Shown: in pieces, positions 45,201 to 57,943 of the stretch
Position numbering within the stretch: position 1 is the first letter of the stretch
How the letters are laid out: every line of letters begins with the position of its first letter
NCBI GenBank assembly: GCA_036873135.1
Contig: JAPTYO010000009.1
Coordinates: 38,890,756-38,954,755 of the forward strand
Length of the DNA: 64,000 nt
Source: Clarkia xantiana subsp. parviflora
Taxonomy: Eukaryota > Streptophyta > Magnoliopsida > Myrtales > Onagraceae
Direction: 5' to 3'
Position numbers and translations under genes: made by a program
The notes under the pieces: model-generated
Seen by the model: only the letters and a program-made list of their open reading frames with translations
Told to the model about the DNA's origin: nothing
Database searches by the model: none

Positions 45201-46044
45201 TGATGGATATGTGTCCAATTCGGGTTCGTATTTATATTTTGGGCCTCGTAAACACGTCAAAATTACATCTCGACTTGAAAAATGTCTCCCAAAGGGTCAA
45301 AACGGTCCGGAAGCGCGTTACGCGCGTCCGGAACGGACCACCGGATTGCGCGAAGCAATCCGGAGGTCCGGGTTGCATTGCAACCCGGACCTCCGGATTG
45401 TGCGGCAATCTGGACCTCGCCGAATTGCCCAAATTCAACGAGGTTCGGATTGAACTTCGGGTATTGTGCGATTACCGTTTACGAGATTACCGTTACGTGT
45501 AGAGAAGTCAAGTTCGCACATTGTCAATATTGATGACGGTTACCGCTTGCTTTTGAACCGTCATCAAACCGCTTTAAAACCGGGTCCGGTACCAAGGAAG
45601 CCTATAAATAGGAGGCCTTGGCCAACCATTTTCACACATCCTCTCATTTGCCCAACTTTGGTATTTTGAGCTCTGACTTCTCTCTAGAAATACTTTCTCT
45701 CTCTAGAATTACCTTTTTAGCCCTATTGTGACTTAGGCATCGGAGAGGGCTCCACTAGCACCACCCCCCCCCCCCTCTCTGTGCTAGTACTGGCCCTTCG
45801 TGCAGGAACCAGGGCTCCAGACGTTCAGACGTGTGCACAGACTGCCGTCCACTTTCCTGAGACACATCCGCCTTTTGAGACACAGACGCCTCTTGAGACG
45901 CAACCGCCTTTCCGAGACTCAGCGTTAAAACCGAACACTCGTCAGTGGCACAAACCTCTTTCAGACGAAGGGTTACAGCCCAAAAACCCGCTCAACCATT
46001 CAGACAGATGCGTCCCCACGACCCAGTTCATCCAGGACGCAACA
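45201..46044 (+). repeat. 5' LTR of element G
   Basis: The 844-bp LTR starts TGATGGATATG and ends CGCAACA. A TATA-like box, CCTATAAATAGG, lies near 45601. U5 has GCATCGGAGAGGG as in elements B-D. It is about 100 bp longer than the 3' LTR, mainly because a 45-bp palindrome (45356-45400) and adjoining bases are absent there. Confidence 0.93.
45356..45400. repeat. 45-bp near-perfect palindrome in LTR of element G
   Basis: Two 22-nt arms, CAATCCGGAGGTCCGGGTTG plus CA and its exact reverse complement, are separated by one T. Confidence 0.95.
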
Positions 46045-46045
46045 T

Positions 46046-46060
46046 TGGCGCCGTCTCCGT
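46046..46060 (+). promoter_or_regulatory. Primer binding site, element G
   Basis: TGGCGCCGTCTCCGT begins one base after the LTR end and shares TGGCGCCGTC with elements B-D. Confidence 0.8.
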
Positions 46061-46092
46061 GATTCGAACAAAAAGCTACCATACCGCAAAGA

Positions 46093-46252
46093 CATGACGA
46101 GTGATCACAACCCTCCCGAAGAGGTTAACACGAGGAAAAGGCCTGGACATCCTAAGACGTCTCCGGCAACCAAAAAAGCAGGAGGTCAGAAACCAACCGG
46201 AAGCCAACACTCGGACCTTGGTCAGAAACCAATTGGAGGCCATCTATTCTAA
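46093..46252 (+). pseudogene. Element G gag N-terminus fragment
   Basis: The first ATG after the primer site opens about 52 codons (MTSDHNPPEEVNTRKRPG...) before TAA, rich in Lys, Pro and Gly. Its place matches the gag start of related elements. The 140 bases before the next open frame have no clear coding sense. Confidence 0.4.
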
Positions 46253-46393
46253 GGCAAGGACTAACATGTAGAAAATGCCTTCCAGCATACAAGATATGAA
46301 GCCGCACATTCATACACTCCTTCCCAAGGAGCCCGTCATTGGAGGAATGCAAGAGACTTTGACGCTGAAAGCAAGAATTCATACGACCAGGAA

Positions 46394-48101
46394 GTGTACG
46401 ATGCAAAGATAATGCACGAGACCGATGACACCAACTTGGAGTATGTTGACATAAAGGATGCCGCCTTTGAAGATGTCATTGATTTCTCATCAAAGGACAA
46501 GGAGCACGTTGCATACCACAACGCCTTGCCCATAACCTCGCAGAAGCCGATAACAAGACAACTTGGATCCTTCCACATCCCTGTTGCCACATCCAATGCT
46601 TTCTTTACGCCAACAAGAAATGCATCCTTCGCACAATGTGACCAAGGAGCTCTCCAATACAAAGGTGTCAACCCGTCACCCCCTCTGCCTCCAATCAACG
46701 GACAAGTCGAGGTGACAGGGACAAAGTCTCGAGTCACAAGTCATCAAGACACACTGCACCAAAGAATGGAGGGGCAATATACGGAAGGTACCTTCCAGTA
46801 CCAACAACCAAGGCACGAAGCTGCACGCTCATGCAACCCCAAAGCAGAAGCATGGAAACAACCTCCAAAGCATAATCAAGCAAAACCGCCCTCAAGCGGT
46901 CAGCAAGGAAAAAATTGGCAGCCCCAGCCGAAAAGGCCTTTCCAAAGAGATTTCCAGAAACAAAGAGTTAAAGCTCACTGATTACATTCCATTGAATGCA
47001 CCGCTATCCGTAATATTGAAGGAAATGAAGGATGCGAACATGTGGAAAGAGCTGAACAATTTCAGAAAAGGTCCGCTGGGGAAAGACAAAGACAAGTGGT
47101 GTGAAAACCACGAAGTCTTCGGCCATGAAACAGACAGCTGTGTCAGCCTACGTTCCCGCATTAACAGCTTCGTTCTCAAAGGAAAATTAAAGAAATTCAT
47201 CGATCAAGGCGACAGCCCTCCAAAGAAGACTCAAGCAGAGTCATCCAAAATACACAAGGAAGGTCCTTCCACAAGGACAAGCCAAGACGATGCTGACATC
47301 TGTCACAAGGAGGGACGGGAAAAACCTGTTAGCGACGATGACGTTCCAATCACGGGATTGACAACAAGAACCTTGAAGGCAATAATTAAAAAGGAGATAC
47401 ACGTCTCCTGGAAAAAAAGACAACCGCAACAAAAGAGGCCATTCCAGTCAAATGCCCAAAGGCTCAAAGAGACCAATCTCGCCAAATGTGTTCCATTGAA
47501 CACACCATTATCTGTCATCTTGAAAGAAATGAAAGAAACCAAGCTGTGGAAAAAGCCCTCAAAATTCCACAAGGGACCATTGGGAAAAGATGAAAGCAAA
47601 TGGTGTGAAAATCATGAAGTATACGGCCACGAAACCGAAAGCTGTGTTGGACTAAGGTTTCACGTAAACATCTTGATCTTAGAAGGAAAAATGAAGAAGT
47701 ATATCGACCAAGGCAATAAGCATCAAAGGAAGCCTCGTGTGAAGTCTTCAGAAAAAGGCAAGGGAATAGAAAAGGCGGATGATAATCCACCTATCGCCAA
47801 ACGCCAGAAAAACAACGTCACTTATGGAACCAATTGTGACGACTTATACAATCCTTGGAGCATGAAGGCGGAAGAAGCAAATTTCAAACTCCCGGAAAAC
47901 AAACTTCACCGCCCACTTGAGCCAACGACTGCCTTCCTTGGCAAAGATGTTGAAGAACAACACAAGCAATGTAAAACTGGGGGGCATGACATCAACATTT
48001 GTTCATCCCCAAAGGTGGAGATTGAAGAGCTCAACACGCTAGATGCATTGAGAAACTATGTGGCACGTGGCAGAGTCAATTGGCCAACAAATCACCTATG
48101 A
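46394..48101 (+). pseudogene. Element G gag-like protein with repeated zinc knuckles (one frameshift)
   Basis: Two overlapping frames (46394-46981 and one open from before 46992 to 48101) read as one protein if a single-base shift near 46960 is allowed: QPQPKRPFQRDFQKQ at the end of the first matches QPQQKRPFQSNAQR inside the second. The second frame contains a tandemly repeated module: PLNAPLSVILKEMKD, then WCENHEVFGHETDSC (CX2HX4HX4C knuckle) and a helix ending KKFID. The second copy has PLNTPLSVILKEMKE and WCENHEVYGHETESC, and a weaker third is CKTGGHDINIC. The module resembles the gag nucleocapsid end of elements C and D. No capsid core like theirs is visible. It may package RNA for trans mobilisation; that is inference. 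Confidence 0.75.
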
Positions 48102-49030
48102 GGACGTCAAACACACCAGCAATCCCTTTATCTTCCTTATCTTTTTTTCGCATATCTATTTTAAATCTATTTAGATTAAGTACAACTTATGCTTATTAGC
48201 CTCAGTACTTTTCAAAAGAAGTGATCAGTAGACGCTTTCTTGTAATCCGTTGTGCGAACTCTAAATATCTAATAAAGGTTAAATCTACTTTCGTAGGTAC
48301 ATTATTATGACGCATATTACCTTGGAATAATGCCAAGTAGCAACTACGCACATATTAATCGCGTCAACAACACAAAGCCTCAAGCATTCTATACGTGTAA
48401 GACTAAAAATCGTGTCGCAATAATAAATAAGGCGGGGGCATTACACAAGGGCAGATCATGCACTATTAGAAGATGAAACAATAAAAACAATCAGGAAACA
48501 GCGATACAACTGCCAAGCGACTTGGGGGGCACCAAGCTGACAAGTGCTCGGGAATTCTACCTAACATATATACATACCTATCATGATCTGCACCTATCGT
48601 GTCCGCACTCAGGGAAGTTTCCTACACAAACAAGGAATCCTTGTATCAGATTCCTTTACTTTATTTATTATATGCATGACTAAAAAGAAAATTTCATGAC
48701 TTCATACTTTTGCAAACTTATAAAAATTGCGATTATCTGACAGAAGTAACTCTTTTCGTCGGTACATGCTACACTACGACTACATAGGAATTACGCCAAG
48801 TAGTAACCTATGCACAAAAATCTACTTCAACAATACAAGCTAAGCATTGTGTTCAAGGAGGGATTTATGGTATACAACGCCAACATATCAATTATCTACA
48901 CCAACATGGAGTTTATTTCTCCATTCATAACATTGGCGTCTATCTCAAGAAGGTGCCGACAACACAAAGCCATCGCGCTATGTGCACAGTCAACTTATGT
49001 GCCGCAATGACAACCTGCGGATTATCCATC
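48102..49030 (+). other. Element G interior, noncoding
   Basis: No coding or structured feature seen. Confidence 0.5.
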
Positions 49031-49032
49031 AA

Positions 49033-49600
49033 AATGACGACTATTCCAAAGGCGTCATCTACAAGCAATACCTTGGAGTAACATCAAGGTCTACTATCAA
49101 AATGACGGCTATTCCAAAGGCGTCAACTACAAGCAATATCTTGGATTAACACCAAGACCTACTATCAAAAGTAGCATGTTGAGGTATCCTCTTTGTAAAG
49201 ACAAACCCCATGTTTACTTCTAAAAAATGACATGCTGTGACATCTCTTGTTAGAGGCAAATCCTCATGTTCATAGCCATTCCCTGGATTCAGAACAGGAT
49301 GGGCAAATACAATACGGGACTGATCATCCCATAAGTGGCGGAAGTTCTCTTGTTAGACAACGACCCCACGCTACAACAAGTGTGAATTCCTATTTAAAGG
49401 GTTCACTCTTTATGGCGAATGTCCTCTTGTTAGATGACAATCCCATACTATGAATTCCTATTTAAAAGGGTTCACTCTATACGGCGAATGTCCTCTTGTT
49501 AGATGACAATCCCATACTATGAATTCCTGTTTAAAGGGTTCACTCTTTACGGCAAAAGTCCTCTTGTTAGATGACAATTCCGTACTACATATTTTCAAAC
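49033..49600 (+). repeat. Two short tandem arrays in element G
   Basis: Two copies of a ~67-bp unit (ATGACG(A/G)CTATTCCAAAGGCG) lie at 49033-49170. Three to four copies of a ~67-69 bp unit (TCCTCTTGTTAGATGACAAT) lie at about 49340-49600. Confidence 0.85.
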
Positions 49601-51640
49601 CGTGTTGCATGGTTCCTGGACGCAGAAAGCATGCATCACAATTCATATTTTCAAAAAGTGTTACGTGGTCCCTGGATGCAGGAATCATGTATCATAAATA
49701 TTTTTTCAAATATTTTACCAAATATTTTATCAAATATTTTATGTATCAAATATTTTTTCAAATATTTTATCAACACGGTTTTTGTGTGTATCAAGAGCTT
49801 TTTTAGGGTTCACAAACATCTTTTCAAAAACCAAAATGTTTTTACGTATGCTTCCCCAACGCGGGTTGATACACGCTAGCAGGTGCGCACCCTGTTTAAA
49901 ACTCATAAAATTTACAATTCGAGTCTTGTACAACGTCGCCTTAGAGTGGAACTAAGAGACGGTATAAACTAGTATCTTGCTTAGCCAAGATAACACCTTT
50001 CAAATATACTACTTGTTAAGAAATTTTGCTATACGCAAAATACTTGGCAGGTTGCAACATATATAGCGGCAAGCTATTCAGGAAAGAAGGGCAACATGCG
50101 TAAATGCATCATGCAAGCAATCAGGGGAGCATCTCAAATCATCAATCAAGAAGTGGCTAATGGTCACGGCTGCGGAGACTACATCTATGATTACTAGTCA
50201 TCCACATCAAACAAAAACCTACAATGCGCAAGTCGCAACATCCTATGCTCTATCCATCTTGCCATGCCTTGGAATCTAACCAAGAGGGGCGATCATAACA
50301 CTCAACAATGAGCGACATGCAGTCACAACTACGGACATCATGTTCATCATCTAAGGATATCTATCCTATCTTCCAAGTCCAAAGCATATGGACGGCATAG
50401 ATAACTCAAGGTATGGAATATTACTAACAAGTTATCACATGATTATTATTGAAAACAGTTCCAAGTGACGAAATATCATGCAAGCAAAGGCATGAACAAA
50501 GAATTATCAACATCAACCCATTCACAAAGGGTTCAACATGCTGGAAGCAGACAGCCCGACAGCAATCAAGAGTTAACATCATCTCTAAGGACTTATGGCA
50601 AAGAGTTCATAATGTCAACATCAAATGCAATGTCGTCATCCACACAAAAGACACGACAAGAATGATTGTTTCAACATTCAGCACAACATAGCTCTTCAAC
50701 ATAAGGGCGACAATCAGCAATACGGGCATCAAAATCAGCAATCAACAAATACTTACCTCAATAGGAGTAACGCTCCTCCTTGGGCCGGTCCCTCGACCGG
50801 GGGGCAGAAGACACCACTGCACAACCCTCAACTCTATTTCCTTTATCACAAGAAGGAATTAGCACGGTCATGCTCGACATAAGGAACTAAGAATCGCTCG
50901 AGGAACGCGCCCCTGCGTCGGATCTTTCGAGAATTATGCTAAAAACAGAAGCTGCAGCCAGCAATAACTTGGAAAATTAACAAGTTCAAAGAAGATACAA
51001 TGAGACGTCTTACTCACAAGCCTTTTACCGCAACCGTGTCCGAAGACTCCAGAGTAGCGGGGGCACTTGTATGGACATTCCTCCCAACAAATGGATTTCT
51101 GTACACATCAGCTATCTGCAAAGACAAGCTTTTTCCCATCAAGATGGAGATAGTGGACTTACTCATGGTAACAGCCGTGGGAAGACTAATTCTGACAAGA
51201 GGATAGCAAGATCTGATATCCTGGAAAATGCTACCAATAATTCGGTCAGTGCGTAAACACGCACCAACACTTATGCAAGCATTTACGCAACAGACGCTCC
51301 ATGGAGACAACCATGTACGTACAAGACTTGTTAGTCTTCGTGCAACAAGTAACAAGCATCACGCAAGGGGGGAAACCTCTTCAACACATTAACCTTGCAT
51401 GACAACACCGAGCTCATACTCGCAGCATACAAGATTACAATGCTTATGATATTTTCTAAGTACTTTGCTCAGGATGACAGTCAGCATATTGGGAGCTGTC
51501 AGCATACAACCACGTGTCAGCATATTATCAGGAGTTGGCATATAACCTGTGTTCGCATCAAGCATACGGATACAACATACATAGTCAGGGATGGTGAAAA
51601 GATTCTAAGTGCGGGGGCAAATACGCATACACAGTGTACG
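49601..51640 (+). other. Element G interior, noncoding
   Basis: Short open frames without domains; AT-rich TCAAATATTTT repeats near 49700-49770. No gene supported. Confidence 0.5.
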
Positions 51641-52390
51641 TACATACATGTCGACAAGGATGCATGTCGACAAGGAGAAAATATTTTCTAAGTGTTTCCA
51701 TGTACGTACATACATGTCGACAAGGATGCATGTCGACAAGGAGAAAATACTTTCTAAGTGTTTCCATGTACGTACATACATGTCGACAAGGATGCATGTC
51801 GACAAGGTGAAAATATTTTCTAAGTGTTTCCATGTACGTACATACATGTCGACAAGGATGCATGTTGACAAGGAGAAAATACTTTCTAAGTGTTTCCATG
51901 TACGTACATACATGTCGACAATGATGCATGTCGACCAGGTGAAAATATTTTCTAAGTGTTTCCATGTACGTACATACATGTCGACAAGGATGCATGTCGA
52001 CAATGTGAAAATATTTTCTAAGTGTTTCCATGTACGTACATACATGTCGACAAGGATGCATGTCGACAAGATGAAAATATTTTCTAAGTGTTTCCATGTA
52101 CGTACATACATGTCGACAAGGATGCATATCGACAAGGTGAAAATACTTTCTAAGTGTTTCTATGTACGTACATACATGTCGACAAGGATGCATGTCGACA
52201 ATGAGAAAATATTTTCTAAGTGTTTCCATGTACGTACATACATGTCGACAAGGATGCATGTCGACAAGGAGAAAATATTTTCTAAGTGTTTCCATGTACG
52301 TACATACATGTCGACAAGGATGCATGTCAACAAGGAAAAAATATTTTCTAAGTGTTTCCATGTACGCACATACATGTCGACAAAGATGGA
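51640..52390 (+). repeat. 66-bp tandem array, about 11 copies, in element G
   Basis: TTTC(C/T)ATGTACG recurs every 66 bases from 51695 to 52355. Each unit has TGTACGTACA-type and two TGTCGACA palindromes around GGATGC, then an AAATATTTTCTAAGTG stretch. Because 66 is a multiple of three, long open frames (about 290 codons) appear on both strands; they are by-products of the repeat. Confidence 0.96.
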
Positions 52391-52569
52391 TTGCATACAA
52401 CAAGTAGATATGCCTCCTAAGCACACCTACGACGCTCATCGACAAAGCTCATACGACGACATCTATGGTAACAAGCATTAGATATCGTTTAAATATTTTC
52501 TAAGTTTTTTAGCATACTTGCAGGCAATGACCGACAGTCTATACCTGATGCTCAACCATTAGCGCCAAC

Positions 52570-52750
52570 GTGCATAGCAAAAGTCAACGCGCGTAACAAA
52601 AGTCAACGCGCGTAGCAAAAGTCAACGCGCATAGCAAAGTCAACGCGCATAGCAAAGTCAACGCGCACAGAAAAGTCAACACGCATAGCAAAGTCAACGC
52701 GCATAGCAAAGTCAACGCGCATAGCAGAGTCAACGCGCATAGCAAAGTTG
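52570..52750 (+). repeat. 18-19 bp tandem array in element G
   Basis: About ten units of GCGCATAGCAAAGTCAAC with small variations. Confidence 0.95.
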
Positions 52751-54160
52751 ATACGTGCAACGAAATTGGCCAACGTCCCAAGAAGCCATCATGCAAACGG
52801 TGCGATTAACGTGACGAACCGCGAAGAGAAACACGACAACACTTAGGAAAAATATTTTATAAGGCATCAAGACAACAAACGACTATCCCCAAAGACGTTT
52901 GGCAACTTCCGACAACCAACAAACCCATTAAGGAAAAAACTACACGTACCGACCAAAAGTCTTTTACGCGAAGGTATGGGGGCAATATGTCCGATGGGGA
53001 ATTTTACCACGACTATGCACGGAAGTAAAAAATCGTCTAAGGCATGGGCTAACGACGATAGCAACGAAGACCAACCAGCAATTATTCGATATACGAACAC
53101 CAATGAGCAGCTCTATGAAACAATAACGACAAATAGTTCAAAGGAACAACACTACGGCAACATCAAAAATCAAGACGAAGCTGTCCTGTAAAACCGAGTT
53201 TTCAGACTACCTCAAAATGTTAAAAAAAAGTATCACAATGGACTCCACTCGTCGAGACGATTTCAGAAAGGTAAGGACCGCCGCGAACGGAGCACGGGAA
53301 GGCGGCGCGTGGGTTACACGCACCGGCAGAGCAGCACGCACGCGACGGCGCGTGAAGGCGCGTGCGGCATCATGTGGCGATTCTGAAGGCGGCGCCGGAA
53401 TCCTTGCGATGTCCTGAGTCGATTGGTGGTGTCAATTTCTGAAAACAAGTCAAGGATCAAACACGAAACTGCCGGGATGCACCTAAGGTTTACGACGGTG
53501 AAGAAACTATGAACACACAAATGGTTTCTAGAAATGGTGAAGCAATTACCTGCAAAGAAGAAGGAAGAATGAATTCCCAAAGAGCTGGAAGAATGATTGG
53601 GGATTTGTGTAATTACATATCCCAAAAGATTCCTTGGTGATAAGGATTAAATGAGTAATTCATCTACATCCACGCCTAAGTACTTACGGTATATTCCACC
53701 CTCTTCTAAGCATTTACTTCTACATACATGATTGTTTTGGTATTACGAATATCAAACTCGTCATTCTACACGCATGTTTTAATATCGCATGATTCATGAT
53801 TTGATAATCACTAAGTCGTTTTAGAAGTTTACGGATTATATTTCTTATGTCACGTAATTACGTTCTTGCCATGACTATTACTTGTGCATACACGTTAATA
53901 AAAGCATGTCCGCATGACGTATTCCTAATTGCTTATATCCCTAGCGATAATAATATTTGCACGTTACATATGCGCATTCTCTATTGCACTAACCGTGATG
54001 ACAAGAAATAAAGTCATTCGGTCGGAAAATCAAAGGACGGACGAAATCAAGACTTCTACGTCCAACCAACAATCAAAACAGGAAGGTTAGCGTCAAGCTC
54101 AAATTGGACGCGTATCCTAACTTAAAATAGAGTCAAGAAAGGTTTTAAACCGTTACTTGA
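52751..54160 (+). other. Element G interior, noncoding
   Basis: No gene is supported. A GC-rich stretch with GGCGCGTG repeats lies at about 53277-53400. Confidence 0.5.
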
Positions 54161-54172
54161 CTCGGGGGAAAG
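54161..54172 (+). promoter_or_regulatory. Polypurine tract of element G
   Basis: CTCGGGGGAAAG directly precedes the 3' LTR at 54173. Confidence 0.8.
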
Positions 54173-54915
54173 TGATGGATATGTGTCCAATTCGGGTTCG
54201 TATTTATATTTCGGGCCTCGTAAACACGTCAAAATTACATATCGACTTGAAAAACGTCTCCCAAAGAGTCAAAACGGTCCGGAAGCGCGTTACGCGCGTC
54301 CGGACCGGACCACCGGATTGCGCGAAGCAATCCGGAGGTCCGGATTGCACTACGGGTATTGCGCGATTACCGTTACGTGTAGAGAAGTCAAGTTCGCGCA
54401 TTGCCAATATTGATGACGGTTACCGCTTGCTTTTGAACCGTCATCAAACCGCTTTAAAACCGGGTCCGGTCCCAAGGAAGCCTATAAATAGGAGGCCTTG
54501 GCCACCCATTTTCACACATCCTCTCATTTGCCCAACTTTGGTGTTTTGAGCTCTGACTTCTCTCTAGAAATACTTTCTCTCTCTAGAATTACCTTTTTAG
54601 CCCTATTGTGACTTAGGCATCGGAGAGGGCTCCACTAGCACCCCCCCTCTCCGTGCTAGTACTGGCCCTTCGTGCAGGAACCAGGGCTCCAGACGTTCAG
54701 ACGTGTGCACAGACTGCCGTCCACTTTCCTGAGACACATCCGCTTTTGAGACACATACGCCTCTTGAGACGCAACCGCCTTTCCGAGACTCAGCGTTAAA
54801 ACCGAACACTCGTCAGTGGCACAAACCTCTTTCAGACGAAGGGTTACAGCCCAAAAACCCGCTCAACCATTCAGACAGACGCGTTCCCACGACCCAGTTC
54901 ATCCAGGACGCAACA
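54173..54915 (+). repeat. 3' LTR of element G
   Basis: The 743-bp LTR runs from TGATGGATATG to CGCAACA. It is closely similar to the 5' LTR except for the missing ~90-100 bp around the palindrome and a shorter C-run. Confidence 0.93.
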
Positions 54916-57289
54916 TAACTCATCCAGAGACTTATCCATCTGATGGGCTATGAATTTAAGCTCTCGCTTTAATGACATAGTTGACGTCTTACTAGATCGT
55001 AGTAGCATTAAAGCATACTTCTAACTATACTAGTCATCAATGAGTTATTTCCAAAGGATTATAAACGAAAATTCAACATTCATTCATTAAACACTTCATT
55101 ATTAAATTTTTACTTTAAAATAATGTGTTCCGTCTCTCGAGGTACACGGGCGTATGGCGCATAAAACCAGTTTTATCCCGTGGTTTAAATCTTTTAGTTT
55201 CCAAATTTAATTTAATCATTTTTGAACATGTTTAATTACGCAAATAATCATTTTAAATGGAGTACTAACAAATAAGAATTACTAAATCTTTCGATCTAGC
55301 TATACAATCGATGGGTATATTCAGTCAGTTGTCCTGACTTAGATGACAGAGCATGTTTGTCGTTTCATTTTATTCATCCACTTTTACCTGGCCGAAATTT
55401 TGGTCCTAACCCGTAGGTTTATATTTTCGTTTCGGATCGTCCTCGTTCAACCAAGACATTAAGTTGATAAGAAAATTGAGCTTCGAATCGAGCAACAATT
55501 ACTTTATTCAATAACTCCGAATCTCAAAATAACCAAAATTTTAGTAACGAACGAGGAACGATAAATGACAATGGTATAGTTCTTGATCTGAAGTTTGCAT
55601 ATTTGATCCATGATTCCGGCGCATATAGTCAATAACTTTGAGTCATGTTAAACATCTCGTCTGAGTAAATTCACGAGTGAATCACTTCAAATGATTTGTG
55701 TCCGTATAAAACATTTTACAGCTTCATATACATGACCTACGAGGCGTATTCGAGACGCACTTTATCAACGGGGTTTAACCCACCGGATTATCGTATAGGA
55801 CTTATTCGGTCCATTTATGTTCTTGCTATGCGGATCATGGTTCACTTCTTTCGAACTCACTATGGTTAGCAGATAAAGTTTCCCTTTCACTGCTGTGGTT
55901 ACTGTACTTGATTAGGCTAAAGGTTATTGAGTCATGTCAATATCAGACAACCATATACATCATTTCCATGTTGACCTTTCATCCTGAAGACTCGATGCGG
56001 GTTTTACGCCGACATCCATGGAAAGAGAGAAGATCATCTCATTCAACCGAAACATTTCAAGCGTTTGCATCATTGCTTCCACCGAGGCGAATGCGAAGGA
56101 ATACTAAGCTATAACGTTGTCTGGTTTCAATTGAAGTCTTCTTCAACCCCTTTTTACCAAGGTCGAATGTATCACCATACATGCGTTCAGATCATCAATG
56201 AACCTACTCCAATTCTTGGGGAAACAAATTATCACATTCATTTCTCATTGTCAAAATCATACAGATTACTATATTCATCCGTAGTTGTCCACTCCACTTT
56301 TCGGAATCGTAGTGGAGAGTAAAACACACACTCCAATTTCGCTCATCATAATTAATACCATCAAGACTGCGAGTAATATCGAATCGCATAAAGTGAGCCA
56401 ACTCTCACATTGATGATTATGCAAATTTTTTAGGAAGACAATAACATTTTGACGGAATTCCATACATCAGATTATCTATTATGATGGAATACGACGAATA
56501 GTGATTCTTCAGTCACTAAACCAAACTAACCTTCGGTAAACCGAGGAAGGGGGTTTCGTGAAAGAATTCACACTATTGTCGTTTTCAATCTAATAGATCA
56601 GTCTTTTGAAAACGGATATTCTATTGCAAATTACCGGAACGGGAATTTTCAAATAAGCATACCCGATCTTGGCTTTCCCAAGGCCCTTATAATTTTGTAA
56701 AATTATCCGATAATTTACAAATGCATGTTTATAATTATACTACATCTAGCAAATCATCATACCATGCCATAAATATCGAACACAACATGCTTACGCGTCA
56801 TGCGTCTAATGTTCCTAGCATACATAATTCTACGTAAAGTAATTTACATTCGTTCTATTGTGAACATCCTAGCATACGCGTCAAAAAATGCAATATCCGC
56901 ACACATTATGCATAATTGGCGACTGGAATTTTTGGTTTTATAAAACGCTTTGAAAATATTAGGGGCTATTTTGCAATTCATGCTTACAATCAATCATGCG
57001 AATTTCTGGACATGGATTCTAGGCACTTTCAATCAGCATAGCATGTCTATCCTATTGCGCAAACCATATATTTAAATCTCAGAGCTCAATGCTCGCAATA
57101 TAATATCCAGCTAGTTTGACTAAGTCAAGACGACAATTCTAATTATATCAAAATATATGATGCAGAAAGTAAACAATTGCAAATCAGCCCACTAATTTAA
57201 TCCAGTCCCAAAAACATGCAAGTCCTCCATCCCCAAAATCGAAACCTGCATTAGGGTTTTGATTGAAACCGTGTATTAAAACACAAACC
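54916..57289 (-). other. K1 5' region, unreadable or noncoding
   Basis: It continues K1 after element G. 54916-55550 and 56460-56700 align in inverted orientation with K2 (60030-60660 and 59037-59250); 55550-56460 does not align convincingly by eye. No gag, protease or integrase motif was found. 56705-57289 is AT-rich without features. Confidence 0.5.
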
Positions 57290-57739
57290 CTAAGAGCACT
57301 GTTTAGGCTAATTTTAAAGTTCAAAATAATTTTGGATTTAAAATTTGGCATCCTATTTTATTGAACATTTTAAATATTTTCGAGAAATTTAAAATCTGGT
57401 TCGGTCCAATTTAAAATCCGATTCAAGTCGGTCCGATTTTAAAAATTCGGTTTGGTCCGAAACGGTTCAATAAAATAAGATTGTGGTTCGGTTTATCACT
57501 CAAAACCGGTTAGGTTAGGTTCAATTTAGTTACTACGGTCCGACCTGACCCGACTAGGTCGACCCGATTAAGAAAACCCGGATTGGTTTTACCCGTTCCG
57601 GTTTAGCAACTGGACCGGCCCATAAACCCTAGGGTTCGGTCGAAATATGTCTTGTGGGCTAAGTAGGGTTTTAAAGTCCACTAAAAACTTAACTTAGCCC
57701 CCAAGAAATATTAATTATTTAAAATAATTTCCAATATTG

Positions 57740-57802
<63 letters not shown>

Positions 57803-57912
57803 ATATAATATAATTCGGCATATTTAAATATATATATATATAAATATTGTCAAGATTCTATCTATAAGATATAAATCAATCAACAATAGATATATATACA
57901 TAAAATATTCGG

Positions 57913-57943
<31 letters not shown>

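Larger units (their letters stand above)
45201..54915 (+). mobile_element. Element G: non-autonomous gypsy-type retrotransposon with gag only
   Basis: A 9715-bp element with LTRs (45201-46044, 54173-54915), a tRNA-Asp-type primer site, a purine tract and a 5-bp duplication with one mismatch. The only coding sequence is a gag-like ORF (46394-48101). No protease, RT or integrase motif was found in the six kilobases to the 3' LTR, which instead carry several tandem repeat arrays. The zinc-knuckle type and primer site point to the Tat-related lineage. Confidence 0.9.

Noticed and set aside
45200..45502. Overlapping plus- and minus-strand frames at the start of element G (also at 54157-54549)
   Set aside because: They lie in the LTR palindrome region and recur in both LTRs.
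51585..52481. Open frames of about 290 codons on both strands
   Set aside because: They are produced by an 11-copy 66-bp tandem repeat whose length is a multiple of three; the peptides are the same short stretch repeated.
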